Source: Bradyrhizobium sp. G127
Lineage (GTDB): Bacteria > Pseudomonadota > Alphaproteobacteria > Rhizobiales > Xanthobacteraceae
Reading direction: 5' to 3'
Length of the DNA stretch: 64,000 bases
NCBI RefSeq assembly: GCF_021502575.1
Contig: NZ_JAKFGN010000001.1
Location: 2,294,001 to 2,358,000, forward strand
Positions 44,483-53,650 of this stretch are shown here, one piece after another. Within the stretch, counting starts at the first letter, position 1. Each line of letters begins with the position of its first letter. The notes beneath the pieces were generated by a model that was not told where the DNA came from, ran no database searches, and was given only the letters and a program-made list of their open reading frames with translations. The translations under genes were made by a program, and so were the position numbers.

Positions 44483-45817
44483 ATGACTGTCACTGCCGTT
44501 CCGTCAGCACCGATTGCAACACGGTCCCGCTGGTACGGGATTCTTTATATTCAGGTGCTGATAGCCATCGCAGTGGGCATCCTGATTGGCCATTTGTATC
44601 CGGGCACGGGCAAGGCGCTGAAGCCGCTTGGTGATGGGTTCATCGCGCTGATCAAGATGATGATCGCGCCCGTCATCTTTTGCACGGTCGTGCATGGCAT
44701 TTCCTCGATGGGCGATCTCAAGCGGGTCGGGCGGGTGGGTCTCAAGGCGCTGCTGTATTTCGAGGTGGTGTCGACGATCGCGCTGCTCGTCGGCCTTGTG
44801 GTCGGCGAAATCATCCAGCCCGGCAGCGGATTCAACATCGATCCCGCGACGCTGGATTCCAAGGCGGTTTCTACCTATGTCGCCAGGGCGCACGAGGACG
44901 GCATCGTCGCGCATCTGATGGCGATCATTCCCAACAGCTTCATTGGCGCGCTGGCGAACGGCGATCTTCTGCAGGTGCTGCTGGTCTCGATCTTGTCGGG
45001 CTTCGCCATCGCTTTCATGGGCAAGGCGGGAGAACCGATTGCCCACGGCATCGATATGGCCGCGAAAGTGTTCTTCGGCGTGATCCGCATTATTGTGCGC
45101 GCCGCGCCGATCGGCGCATTCGGCGCAATGGCTTTCACCGTCGGCGCGTATGGCCTCGGTTCGCTATGGAATCTGGCTGCGCTGATCGGCACCTTCTATC
45201 TGACGAGCGTCCTGTTCGTGCTGCTTGTTCTCGGCGCGATCGCGCGCTTCTCGGGATTCTCGATTCTGCGCTTCATCGCCTACATCAAGGATGAACTGCT
45301 GATCGTGCTCGGCACCAGTTCGTCCGAGACGGTGCTGCCGCAGATGATCCAGAAGATGGAGCGGCTCGGCGCGTCGCGTGGCGTGGTCGGTCTTGTGATC
45401 CCGACCGGCTACAGCTTCAATCTCGACGGCACGAATATCTATATGACGCTTGCGACGCTGTTTCTGGCGCAGGCCACCAACACGCATCTGACGATCTGGC
45501 AGGAACTCGGCATCCTTGGCGTTGCGATCATCACGTCGAAAGGCGCATCGGGCGTGACCGGTGCGGGCTTCATCACGCTGGCGGCGACGCTTGCCATCGT
45601 GCCGGATATTCCGATCGCGTCGCTGGCCATTCTGGTCGGCATCGACAAGTTCATGAGCGAGTGCCGTGCGTTGACCAACCTGATCGGCAACGGCGTCGCC
45701 ACCGTGGTCATCAGCCGGTGGGAAGGCGAGCTCGACAGGGACAAACTGCACGAGGCGATGGCGCATCCCATCGAACTCGGCGAGGAGATGGAGCGAATGC
45801 CCGCGGCGGCGGAGTGA
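44483..45817 (+). CDS. dctA: C4-dicarboxylate transporter DctA
   Basis: The 444-residue sodium/proton symporter of the DAACS family takes up succinate, malate and fumarate. Family motifs are [20 protein letters not shown], the serine-rich [10 protein letters not shown], and [15 protein letters not shown] start at ATG 44483. A TATAAT (44391-44396) about 90 bases upstream could be a -10 element; I did not find a sigma-54 type -24/-12 site. Confidence 0.93.
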   Translation: MTVTAVPSAPIATRSRWYGILYIQVLIAIAVGILIGHLYPGTGKALKPLGDGFIALIKMMIAPVIFCTVVHGISSMGDLKRVGRVGLKALLYFEVVSTIALLVGLVVGEIIQPGSGFNIDPATLDSKAVSTYVARAHEDGIVAHLMAIIPNSFIGALANGDLLQVLLVSILSGFAIAFMGKAGEPIAHGIDMAAKVFFGVIRIIVRAAPIGAFGAMAFTVGAYGLGSLWNLAALIGTFYLTSVLFVLLVLGAIARFSGFSILRFIAYIKDELLIVLGTSSSETVLPQMIQKMERLGASRGVVGLVIPTGYSFNLDGTNIYMTLATLFLAQATNTHLTIWQELGILGVAIITSKGASGVTGAGFITLAATLAIVPDIPIASLAILVGIDKFMSECRALTNLIGNGVATVVISRWEGELDRDKLHEAMAHPIELGEEMERMPAAAE

Positions 45818-45911
45818 TTATGGAAGCAGGGGAAGGACAGTCCGGTCGCCTGCGCTGAATCGGCCTAACGCCGCCTTGAGGCCTCGGCCATTTCCGGTGC
45901 ACGACGGGATT

Positions 45912-46514
45912 CTAGACGAATTCGATCGTATCGCCGGGCGCGATGCGGCCGGGGCTTTTGTGGAAAAGATCGCGGTCGATCACCGAGCGCAGGACGTAGA
46001 TCGGCAGAACATCGTTGGCGCGCATGAGATTCCTGATCTCGAAACCGCCGTCATCGCTGATGGTTTTCAGTGAGGCGACGATGCGGTTGACGCCCGCGCC
46101 GTCGGAGAACGGCATCAGCAGCCGCTCGTAATCGACCTTGCGGTTGTAAAGATCGCTGACCTTCGAGATCGTGAAGATCGGCAGCCGCTGCCGGATGCAT
46201 TCGTGATAGATGGGGATCACAAGGGGTTCGAGCTTGGCGCCGAGATATTCGTCGAGATAGCGGCCCCGGCCGGTGCTGCCATAGGCGCTGGACATCCGGG
46301 TGCCGTGGCTGTCGATGATCAGCCGCGGCTTCTCGCCCGTTCCGTCGATGGTGTAGTAGACGAGATCGTCGGCCTCTTCGGCGAGGCGCTCCGGACGATA
46401 GTCATCGATTTTCGGCAGGCGTCCGTGCTTGGCATAGAGCCGCAGCCAGCAGTTCAGAAGTTCACGCTGCTTGATGGATTTCACAATGGCTGGATTGGCG
46501 CTGATGAAGTCCAT
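45912..46514 (-). CDS. PAS_5-type sensor domain protein (copy 2)
   Basis: The 200-residue paralogue of the protein at 41775-42395 has the same order of blocks: LLNCWLRLYAKHGRLPKIDDYRP, a RLIIDSHGTRMSSAYGSTG segment, YHECIRQRLPIFTISKVSD and YERLLMPFSDG. The single PAS-like fold carries no effector domain. I start at ATG 46514 by alignment with copy 1. Confidence 0.8.
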   Translation of the reverse strand: MDFISANPAIVKSIKQRELLNCWLRLYAKHGRLPKIDDYRPERLAEEADDLVYYTIDGTGEKPRLIIDSHGTRMSSAYGSTGRGRYLDEYLGAKLEPLVIPIYHECIRQRLPIFTISKVSDLYNRKVDYERLLMPFSDGAGVNRIVASLKTISDDGGFEIRNLMRANDVLPIYVLRSVIDRDLFHKSPGRIAPGDTIEFV

Positions 46515-46841
46515 GGCCGATGTTCCAAATAAACTTTGCTGAAAAATCCTTGCCAGCATTCTCACGCCTTCGCCCGAAATTTTCTATGAAGGAGTAACCC
46601 TGCGGGATATTAGGCTTAACAGAGCCTTTCCGGGGCTGCCAAAAGGTGCCCGACAAGGGCCTAGGTGCCGGTGGGGACTATTCTTTTGCACATTTCGCAT
46701 TATACGCTGGGCAGCATTGCAGCTTGCGCAACGCTAACAATTCGCTGCATATTCCCGGCCGACCTGCCGGTCTTCAAGAAGGCAGCCAAAAGACGGCCAC
46801 ACGCGGAACTCGTTGCGTGAAGGCTGACAGGGGGAATTTGC
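46515..46841. other. 327-base divergent region before the liv operon
   Basis: It should hold the promoters of the PAS_5 gene and the livGF operon. Base composition is lower in GC than the flanking genes. I could not assign clear -35/-10 elements or an operator. Confidence 0.5.
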
Positions 46842-47597
46842 TTGTCGGATGAGTTTATTCTTGAAACCCACGGATTGACCAAGGAATTCGCGGGCTTCGT
46901 GGCCGTGAGTGACGTCAATCTGAGGGTGCGTCGCGGAAGCATTCATGCGCTGATCGGTCCGAACGGGGCCGGCAAGACGACATGTTTCAACCTGTTGACC
47001 AAGTTCCTGAAGCCGTCGCGCGGCCAGATCCTTTATAAGGGGCAGGACATCACGGCGATGGCGCCGGCCGACGTGGCCCGGCTGGGCCTGGTCCGGTCAT
47101 TCCAGATTTCGGCGGTGTTCCCGCACCTGACGGCGCTCGAGAATGTGCGCGTCGCCTTGCAGCGCCAGCACGGCAGCTCGTTCGACTTTTGGCGGTCGAA
47201 GTCGGTGCTCGATCAGTACAACGGCCGCGCGCGCGAACTGCTCGACGATGTCGGATTGAGCGACTTCGCCAATACGCCTGCGGTGGAGATGCCGTATGGC
47301 CGCAAGCGGGCGCTGGAGATCGCGACCACGCTGGCGCTTGATCCTGAAATGATGCTGCTGGATGAACCGATGGCCGGCATGGGCCACGAGGACATCGACA
47401 AGGTGGCCGCGCTGATCAAGCGCATCTCGCAGAAATATACGATCCTGATGGTCGAGCATAATCTCAACGTCGTCGCCAACCTGTCGGACACCATTACGGT
47501 CCTGACGCGCGGCAAGGTGCTCGCGGAAGGCGATTACGCCACCCTCACCAAGGATCCGCGGGTGAAGGAAGCCTATCTGGGAGCCGGCCATGAGTAA
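46842..47597 (+). CDS. livG: ABC transporter ATPase, LivG type
   Basis: The 251-residue ATPase belongs to a branched-chain-amino-acid-type importer. Walker A is GPNGAGKT (39-46); the signature region is MPYGRKRALEIA, with YG in place of the standard SGG as in many LivG proteins; Walker B is MMLLDEPMAG; the C-terminal LivG extension ends YLGAGHE. The start is TTG with AGGGGG upstream. It overlaps livF by eight bases. Confidence 0.92.
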   Translation: MSDEFILETHGLTKEFAGFVAVSDVNLRVRRGSIHALIGPNGAGKTTCFNLLTKFLKPSRGQILYKGQDITAMAPADVARLGLVRSFQISAVFPHLTALENVRVALQRQHGSSFDFWRSKSVLDQYNGRARELLDDVGLSDFANTPAVEMPYGRKRALEIATTLALDPEMMLLDEPMAGMGHEDIDKVAALIKRISQKYTILMVEHNLNVVANLSDTITVLTRGKVLAEGDYATLTKDPRVKEAYLGAGHE

Positions 47598-48306
47598 CGT
47601 TTCCGGCTCGCCGGTTCTCACCGTCAAGAATCTCGAAGCGTGGTACGGCGAGTCCCACATCCTGCACGGCATGAACTTCGAGGTTCGTCCCGGCGAGGTT
47701 GTGACACTGCTCGGTCGCAACGGCGCGGGCAAGACGTCGACGCTCAAGTCGGTGATGGGCCTGATCGGCAAGCGCACCGGTTCGGTGGCGTTTGAGGGCG
47801 CCGAACTGATCAAGCTGCAGGCGGAAAAGATCGCGCGGCTCGGTGTGGCGTTCTGCCCGGAAGAGCGCGGCATTTTCGCCAGCCTCGACGTGAAAGAGAA
47901 TTTGTTGCTGCCGCCGGTGATCCGCAGCGGCGGCATGACGCTCGACCAGATCTTCGAGTTGTTTCCGAATCTGAAGGAGCGCCTTTCCAGCCAAGGCACC
48001 AAGCTGTCCGGCGGCGAACAGCAGATGCTGGCGATCGCGCGCATCCTGCGCACCGGCGCGCGGTTCCTGATGCTGGATGAGCCGACCGAAGGTCTCGCGC
48101 CGGTCATCATTCAGCAGATCGGCAAGATGATCGCGCGGCTAAAGCAGGAAGGCTTCACCATCCTGCTGGTGGAGCAGAACTTCCGCTTTGCCTCGACCGT
48201 CGCTGACCGCTTCTACATCGTCGAGCACGGCAAGATCATCGACACGTTCGCGAACTCGGAACTTCAGGCCAACATGGACAAACTGCATACGTATCTGGGT
48301 GTCTAG
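47590..48306 (+). CDS. livF: ABC transporter ATPase, LivF type
   Basis: The 238-residue partner ATPase has Walker A GRNGAGKT (42-49), LSGGEQQMLAIAR and the Walker B segment LMLDEPTEGLAP; it ends HTYLGV as in LivF proteins. The start lies inside livG, so translation is coupled. It is followed by two binding-protein genes and then the permeases, an unusual order. Confidence 0.92.
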   Translation: MSNVSGSPVLTVKNLEAWYGESHILHGMNFEVRPGEVVTLLGRNGAGKTSTLKSVMGLIGKRTGSVAFEGAELIKLQAEKIARLGVAFCPEERGIFASLDVKENLLLPPVIRSGGMTLDQIFELFPNLKERLSSQGTKLSGGEQQMLAIARILRTGARFLMLDEPTEGLAPVIIQQIGKMIARLKQEGFTILLVEQNFRFASTVADRFYIVEHGKIIDTFANSELQANMDKLHTYLGV

Positions 48307-48366
48307 GCTGCGAGCGATAAAATCCAAGAAACGCTCGGGATAATCGACAAAGGGAGAGAAGAAACC

Positions 48367-49584
48367 ATGAAGAAGACCATTGCCGCTCTGACGATGAGCA
48401 CTGCGCTCGCATTCGCTGCTTCAGCGGCGTCGGCGCAGGAGAAGGTGGCCCGCATCGGTGTGCTGAACGACCAGTCCGGCCTCTATGCCGACGTGACCGG
48501 CCCGGGCTCGGTGGTGGCCGCGCAAATGGCCATCGAGGATTCCGGCCTCGTTGCGAAGGGCTGGAAGCTCGACGTTCTGGTCGGCGATCATCTTCACAAG
48601 CCGGACGTCGGCGTCGGCATTGCCCGGCAATGGTTCGACCGCGACAAGGTCGACGTCATCGTCGACGTTCCCACGTCGTCCGTTGGTCTCGCGGTCAACA
48701 ATCTCGTCAAGGAAAAGAACGGCGTCTATCTGAACTCCGGTTCGGGTACGTCGGACCTGAGCAACGCGCAGTGTTCGCCGAACACCATCCACTGGGCCTA
48801 CGACACCTATCAATTGGCCAATGGCACCGGCTCCGCCATGGTCAAGAGCGGCGGCGACACATGGTTCTTTCTGTCCGCTGACTACGCGTTTGGAACTGCG
48901 CTGGAGCGCGACACCACCAACGCGGTGACGGCGAAGGGCGGCAAGATTGTCGGAAGCGTCAGGCATCCGCTCAACACGTCCGACTTCTCATCCTTCCTGC
49001 TTCAGGCCCAGGCCTCAAAGGCCAAGGTCATCGGTCTTGCCAATGCCGGTGGCGATACCATCAATGCCATCAAGCAGGCCTCGGAGTTCGGTATCGTCAA
49101 GGGCGGCCAGAAGCTCGCCGGATTGCTGATGTTCATTACGGATGTTCACGCGCTGGGACTTCCGGTGGCGAACGGGCTGAACTTTACCGAAACGTTCTAC
49201 TGGGATCTGAACGACAACACCCGCGGGTTCTCCAAGCGATTCCAAGAGCGGATGAAGAACAAGGCCATGCCGACGACGGTTCAGGCCGGTGTCTATTCAT
49301 CGCTGCTGCATTACTTCAAGGTTCTCGACGCGATGGGCGGCAATTCCCGTGACGGCGCCGCGATCATCGCGAAGATGAAGGAAACACCGACCGATGACAT
49401 CATCTTCGGCAAGGGAACGATTCAGCCCAACGGCCGCAAGCTGCATCCCGCTTATCTGTTCGAAGTGAAGAAGCCTGAGGAATCGAAAGGTCCGTGGGAT
49501 TACTACAAGCTGGTTGCGACAATTCCGGCAGATCAGGCGTTCACGCCGCTCGACAAGAGCGCGTGTGCGCTATTGAAGAAGTAA
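48367..49584 (+). CDS. ABC importer periplasmic binding protein (copy 1)
   Basis: The 405-residue Leu/Ile/Val-binding-type protein has a signal sequence cleaved after ASA (residue 23). It has two alpha/beta lobes and two conserved Cys (NAQCSP and near the C terminus) that may form a disulfide. It is about 70 percent identical by eye to the next gene product. The group is often linked to uptake of aromatic or other carboxylates rather than Leu/Ile/Val, so substrate is open. A strong hairpin follows the stop. Confidence 0.88.
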   Translation: MKKTIAALTMSTALAFAASAASAQEKVARIGVLNDQSGLYADVTGPGSVVAAQMAIEDSGLVAKGWKLDVLVGDHLHKPDVGVGIARQWFDRDKVDVIVDVPTSSVGLAVNNLVKEKNGVYLNSGSGTSDLSNAQCSPNTIHWAYDTYQLANGTGSAMVKSGGDTWFFLSADYAFGTALERDTTNAVTAKGGKIVGSVRHPLNTSDFSSFLLQAQASKAKVIGLANAGGDTINAIKQASEFGIVKGGQKLAGLLMFITDVHALGLPVANGLNFTETFYWDLNDNTRGFSKRFQERMKNKAMPTTVQAGVYSSLLHYFKVLDAMGGNSRDGAAIIAKMKETPTDDIIFGKGTIQPNGRKLHPAYLFEVKKPEESKGPWDYYKLVATIPADQAFTPLDKSACALLKK

Positions 49585-49590
49585 CGCATC

Positions 49591-49617
49591 CATCCGGCGG
49601 CTTCGTGCCGCCGGATG
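49591..49617 (+). terminator. Hairpin after the first binding-protein gene
   Basis: CATCCGGCGGC (49591-49601), loop TTCGT, and GCCGCCGGATG (49607-49617) form an 11-bp perfect stem seven bases after the stop. No U-run follows. It may stop some transcripts or protect the upstream mRNA from 3' decay, favouring high binding-protein levels. Confidence 0.65.
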
Positions 49618-49720
49618 CCTCGAGGGATAATCGTCTTCCGTTCTGCGCAAAAAAAAGATCTCGGCATCCAAGCTGCGACAGCAATATTTCGGGAATGCAA
49701 CAAGGTCCTTTGGAGGGGTC

Positions 49721-50941
49721 ATGAAAAGCAAACTATCAGCACTGATGTTGGGTACCGCGCTGGTGTTCGGCGCGGGAAGCGGCGCATTCGCGCAGGACAA
49801 AACTGTCAAAATCGGCAACCTGACTGACATGTCGGGTCTTTATGCCGACGTCGGCGGCGCAGGCTCGACGCTTGCGGCTCAGATGGCGGTGGAGGACTCC
49901 GGGCTCGCAGCGAAGGGATGGAAGATCGACGTTGTCTCGGCTGACCACCAGAACAAGCCCGACGTCGGGACGACGACGGCCCGGCAATGGGTGGATATCG
50001 AGAAGGTCGATGTGATTGTTGACGTGCTGAACTCGGGCGTTGCGCTTGCGGTCAAGAACGTCGTGACGGAAAAGAACATCATCATGATCAATTCCGGGGC
50101 CGCGTCCTCGGATCTGACCAACGCCCAGTGCTCTCCCAACGTCGTGCACTGGGTGTACGACACCTATATGCTGGCCAACAGCACCGGCACCGCGCTTGTA
50201 AAGGCCGGCGGCGACAGCTGGTTTTTCCTTACTGCCGACTACGCGTTCGGCGCGGCGCTTGAGCGCGATACCACGACCGCGGTGACAAAGGCGGGCGGCA
50301 AGATTCTCGGAAGCGTCAAGCATCCGTTGAACTCGTCGGACTTCTCGTCGTTCCTGCTACAGGCCCAGGCCTCGAAAGCGAAGATCGTGGGCTTGGCCAA
50401 CGCCGGCGGCGACACAACAAACTCGATCAAGCAGGCGGCCGAGTTTGGAATCGTCAGCGGGGGCCAGAGATTGGCCGGGCTTCTGATGTTTATCAGCGAC
50501 GTCCACTCCCTCGGATTGAACGTGGCGCAGGGGCTGAACTTCACGGAGACGTTCTACTGGGATCTGAATGACCAGACCCGCGCGTTCTCCAAGCGCTTCT
50601 CGGACCGTTCGAAGAACAAGGCGCCACCGACGATGGTCCACGCCGGCGTCTACGCGGGCCTGATCCACTACTTCAAGGCGCTGGAGGCGCTCGGCGGCAA
50701 TCCACATGATGGCGCCAAGGTTGTCGCCAAGATGAAAGAGATCAAGACCGACGATCCGCTGTTCGGCAAGGGCGAGATTCAGCCGAACGGCCGCAAGATT
50801 CATCCGGCCTATCTCTTCGAGGTGAAGAAGCCGTCGGAGTCGAAAGGACCTTACGACTACTACAAGCTGGTCGGTACGACGCCGGGCGAGCAGGCCTTCC
50901 GGCCGCTGTCGGAAAGCGTTTGCCCGCTGGTGAAGAAATAA
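49721..50941 (+). CDS. ABC importer periplasmic binding protein (copy 2)
   Basis: The 406-residue paralogue of the preceding gene product has a signal sequence cleaved after AFA (residue 24). Conserved stretches such as SDFSSFLLQAQASKAK and GLNFTETFYWDLND are the same in both copies, and the Cys pair is kept. GGAGG precedes the ATG. Two receptors probably serve one LivHMGF transporter with different ligand ranges. A second hairpin follows. Confidence 0.88.
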   Translation: MKSKLSALMLGTALVFGAGSGAFAQDKTVKIGNLTDMSGLYADVGGAGSTLAAQMAVEDSGLAAKGWKIDVVSADHQNKPDVGTTTARQWVDIEKVDVIVDVLNSGVALAVKNVVTEKNIIMINSGAASSDLTNAQCSPNVVHWVYDTYMLANSTGTALVKAGGDSWFFLTADYAFGAALERDTTTAVTKAGGKILGSVKHPLNSSDFSSFLLQAQASKAKIVGLANAGGDTTNSIKQAAEFGIVSGGQRLAGLLMFISDVHSLGLNVAQGLNFTETFYWDLNDQTRAFSKRFSDRSKNKAPPTMVHAGVYAGLIHYFKALEALGGNPHDGAKVVAKMKEIKTDDPLFGKGEIQPNGRKIHPAYLFEVKKPSESKGPYDYYKLVGTTPGEQAFRPLSESVCPLVKK

Positions 50942-50949
50942 TCACGATC

Positions 50950-50974
50950 GCCCGGCGGCTTCCGGCCGCCGGGC
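50950..50974 (+). terminator. Hairpin after the second binding-protein gene
   Basis: GCCCGGCGGC (50950-50959), loop TTCCG, and GCCGCCGGGC (50965-50974) form a 10-bp perfect stem eight bases after the stop and 47 bases before livH. It has the same layout as the hairpin after copy 1, with no U-run. Confidence 0.65.
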
Positions 50975-51020
50975 ATTCCTTCCATAGACGGTTTTAACTG
51001 CGCGCGAGAGAATCGATACG

Positions 51021-51884
51021 ATGCAAGCCCTATACGCCCAGCTCCTGGTGGGATTGATCAACGGATCGTTCTACGCGCTGCTCAGTCTCGGGCTTGCCGT
51101 GATTTTCGGCATGCTCAACATCATCAATTTCGCGCACGGCGCGCTGTATATGATGGGCGCGTTCGTCGCGTATTTCCTGCTGAACCTGTTCGGCATCAAT
51201 TACTGGTGGGCGCTGATCCTGTCGCCCGTGATTGTCGGCGGCTTCGGAATTATTCTCGAGCGCACGATGCTACAATGGCTGACAGGGCTCGATCACCTTT
51301 ACGGCCTGTTGCTCACCTTCGGTCTGGCGCTCATCATCCAGGGTGTATTCCAGAACTATTTCGGCTCGTCCGGCTTACCCTATGCCATTCCCGATATTCT
51401 CAAGGGCGGCGTCAATCTCGGCTTCATGTATCTGCCTATCTATCGCGGCTGGGTCGTGATCTTCTCGCTCGTGGTCTGCATCGCGACCTGGTACACGATC
51501 GAGCGCACGCGGCTTGGCGCGTACCTGCGCGCGGCGACGGAAAATCCGACGCTTGTGCGCGCTTTCGGCATCAATGTTCCGCGCATGATCACGCTGACCT
51601 ATGGCCTCGGCGTCGGTCTTGCGGCGCTGGCCGGCGTGCTGTCGGCGCCGATCAACCAGGTGCGTCCGCTGATGGGCGCCGATCTCATCATCGTGGTGTT
51701 TGCTGTGGTAGTGATCGGCGGCATGGGTTCGATCATGGGTTCGATCATCACCGGCTTCGCGCTCGGCGTGATCGAGGGACTGACCAAGTATTTTTACCCA
51801 GAGGCCTCAAACACCGTGGTTTTCGTATTGATGGTGCTGGTGCTGCTGGTGAAGCCGACGGGATTGACGGGACGGGCGAATTAA
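51021..51884 (+). CDS. livH: ABC permease, LivH type
   Basis: The 287-residue inner-membrane permease has about eight helices. The start ALYAQLLVGLINGSFYALLSLG and the NFAHGALYMMGAF motif are diagnostic of LivH; the EAA-like loop lies near VVIGGMGSIMGSII. It ends one base before livM. Confidence 0.93.
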   Translation: MQALYAQLLVGLINGSFYALLSLGLAVIFGMLNIINFAHGALYMMGAFVAYFLLNLFGINYWWALILSPVIVGGFGIILERTMLQWLTGLDHLYGLLLTFGLALIIQGVFQNYFGSSGLPYAIPDILKGGVNLGFMYLPIYRGWVVIFSLVVCIATWYTIERTRLGAYLRAATENPTLVRAFGINVPRMITLTYGLGVGLAALAGVLSAPINQVRPLMGADLIIVVFAVVVIGGMGSIMGSIITGFALGVIEGLTKYFYPEASNTVVFVLMVLVLLVKPTGLTGRAN

Positions 51885-51885
51885 C

Positions 51886-52854
51886 ATGACAACGATCACT
51901 GACAACGCTGTTCCCGCAACGGGCCGCTCCACCACCGACGAGATGGTTGCCTTCATCATTATGGCGGCGTTGCTCGCTGCCGTGCCGTTGACGGGGCTGT
52001 ATCCTTACTTCGTGATGCAGGCGCTGTGTTTCGCGCTATTCGCTTGCGCCTTTAATCTCCTGATTGGCTACAGCGGCCTGTTGTCGTTCGGCCATGCCAT
52101 GTTCCTCGGCACGGCGGGCTATGTGACCGCCCATGCGCTGAAGGTCTGGGGTGTCTCTCCGGAGATCGGCATTATTCTGGGGGTCGTCGGTGCCTGCGCG
52201 CTGAGCGTGCTGACGGGGCTGATCGCGATCCGCCGGCAGGGCATCTACTTCGCGATGATCACGCTGGCGCTGTCGCAGCTCTTGTTTTTCATCTATCTGC
52301 AAACGCCGTTCACCCACGGCGAGGACGGCATCCAGGGCATCCCGCAGGGGATGATGTTCGGTTTTCTTGATCTGTCCAACACGACGACGCTTTATTACGT
52401 CGTGCTGGCGATCTTCCTGCTCGCCTTCCTGCTGATCTATCGTGCGATCAACTCGCCGTTCGGCGAAGTGCTGAAATCGATCCGCGAGAACGAGCAGCGT
52501 GCGATCTCGCTCGGCTACAAGACTGACCAGTACAAGTTCCTGGCCTTTGTGCTGTCGGGCAGTCTGGCGGGTCTGGCCGGCGCGGTGAAGGTCTTCGTGG
52601 CGCAGAATGCCTCGCTGACCGACGTGCACTGGACCATGTCCGGCGAAGTCGTGCTGATGACGCTGGTCGGCGGCCTCGGCACCGTGTTCGGTCCCGTGGT
52701 CGGCGCCTTCGTGATCATCGCCATGCAGCAGTATCTGGCGGGATTCGGCCAGTGGGTCACCGTGATTCAGGGCGCCATTTTCGTGATCTGCGTGCTCACC
52801 TTCCGGCGCGGGGTCATCGGTGAAATCGCCCACTTCTTCAAGCGATCGCTGTAA
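51886..52854 (+). CDS. livM: ABC permease, LivM type
   Basis: The 322-residue second permease of the importer has about nine helices. LLIGYSGLLSFGHAMFLGTAGY and the LVGGLGTVFGPVVGAF loop are LivM hallmarks. It is last in the livGF-SBP-SBP-HM operon. An imperfect hairpin (52861-52891) follows the stop and may end the operon. Confidence 0.93.
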   Translation: MTTITDNAVPATGRSTTDEMVAFIIMAALLAAVPLTGLYPYFVMQALCFALFACAFNLLIGYSGLLSFGHAMFLGTAGYVTAHALKVWGVSPEIGIILGVVGACALSVLTGLIAIRRQGIYFAMITLALSQLLFFIYLQTPFTHGEDGIQGIPQGMMFGFLDLSNTTTLYYVVLAIFLLAFLLIYRAINSPFGEVLKSIRENEQRAISLGYKTDQYKFLAFVLSGSLAGLAGAVKVFVAQNASLTDVHWTMSGEVVLMTLVGGLGTVFGPVVGAFVIIAMQQYLAGFGQWVTVIQGAIFVICVLTFRRGVIGEIAHFFKRSL

Positions 52855-52990
52855 CCTTCGGGTTTTACGGGCTTTCTTTCCCGGATAAACCGGTGGATGA
52901 CCGGCCGTTCGCGGCTGGTCAGACGCCTGTTGGTCTGGGAAACGGTTTATGACAGACAGGTGACAAATTCTGTCATGCCGGAGAACGATT

Positions 52991-53635
52991 ATGCTTGGCT
53001 GGTTTCGCAAAGTGCTGCCCCGGGAGGAGCGGTTTTTCGACCTGTTCGCCCGGCATTCCCAATCGGTGGTGCATGGCGCGGAAGCGCTGGAGGGGATGCT
53101 CAAGGGCGGCGAAGAAACCCCGGTCTACTGCCAGCGCATCAACCAGTTCGAGAACGATGCCGATCAGGTTACGCGAGAAGTCCTCACCGCGGTCCGGCGT
53201 ACCTTCATCACGCCGTTTGACCGCGGCGACATCAAGAACCTCATCACCTCGATGGATGATGCCATCGACCAGATGCAGCAAACGGCCAAGGCGGTCATGC
53301 TGTTCGAGGTCCGCAGCTTCGAGCCGCCGATGCGTGAGATCGGCAGCATCCTCGTGCAATGCGCCAATCTGGTCGGCCGCGCGGTACCGCTGATGCAGTC
53401 GATGGGTGAGAATGTCACGACGCTGACGGCGCTGACCGAGGAGATCACCCGGCTTGAGGGCCGCGTCGACGACCTCGACGACATCGGCATGAAAGAACTC
53501 TTCCTCAAGCATCGCGAAGGCAACACGATGGATTTCATCGTGGGTGCTGAAATCTATAAACATCTGGAAAAAGTCGCCGACCGTTTCGACGACGTGGCGA
53601 ACGAGATCAACAGCATCGTGATCGAACAGGTCTAG
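52991..53635 (+). CDS. DUF47 phosphate-transport accessory protein (PhoU-like)
   Basis: The 214-residue all-helical protein of the DUF47/TIGR00153 family begins MLGWFRKVLPREERFFDLFARH and has metal-binding acidic motifs ENDADQVTREV and EKVADRFDDVANE. These proteins are encoded just upstream of low-affinity Pit transporters and modulate phosphate uptake; the pit gene starts 15 bases later. Confidence 0.9.
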   Translation: MLGWFRKVLPREERFFDLFARHSQSVVHGAEALEGMLKGGEETPVYCQRINQFENDADQVTREVLTAVRRTFITPFDRGDIKNLITSMDDAIDQMQQTAKAVMLFEVRSFEPPMREIGSILVQCANLVGRAVPLMQSMGENVTTLTALTEEITRLEGRVDDLDDIGMKELFLKHREGNTMDFIVGAEIYKHLEKVADRFDDVANEINSIVIEQV

Positions 53636-53650
53636 GGTCAGGATTGCACC

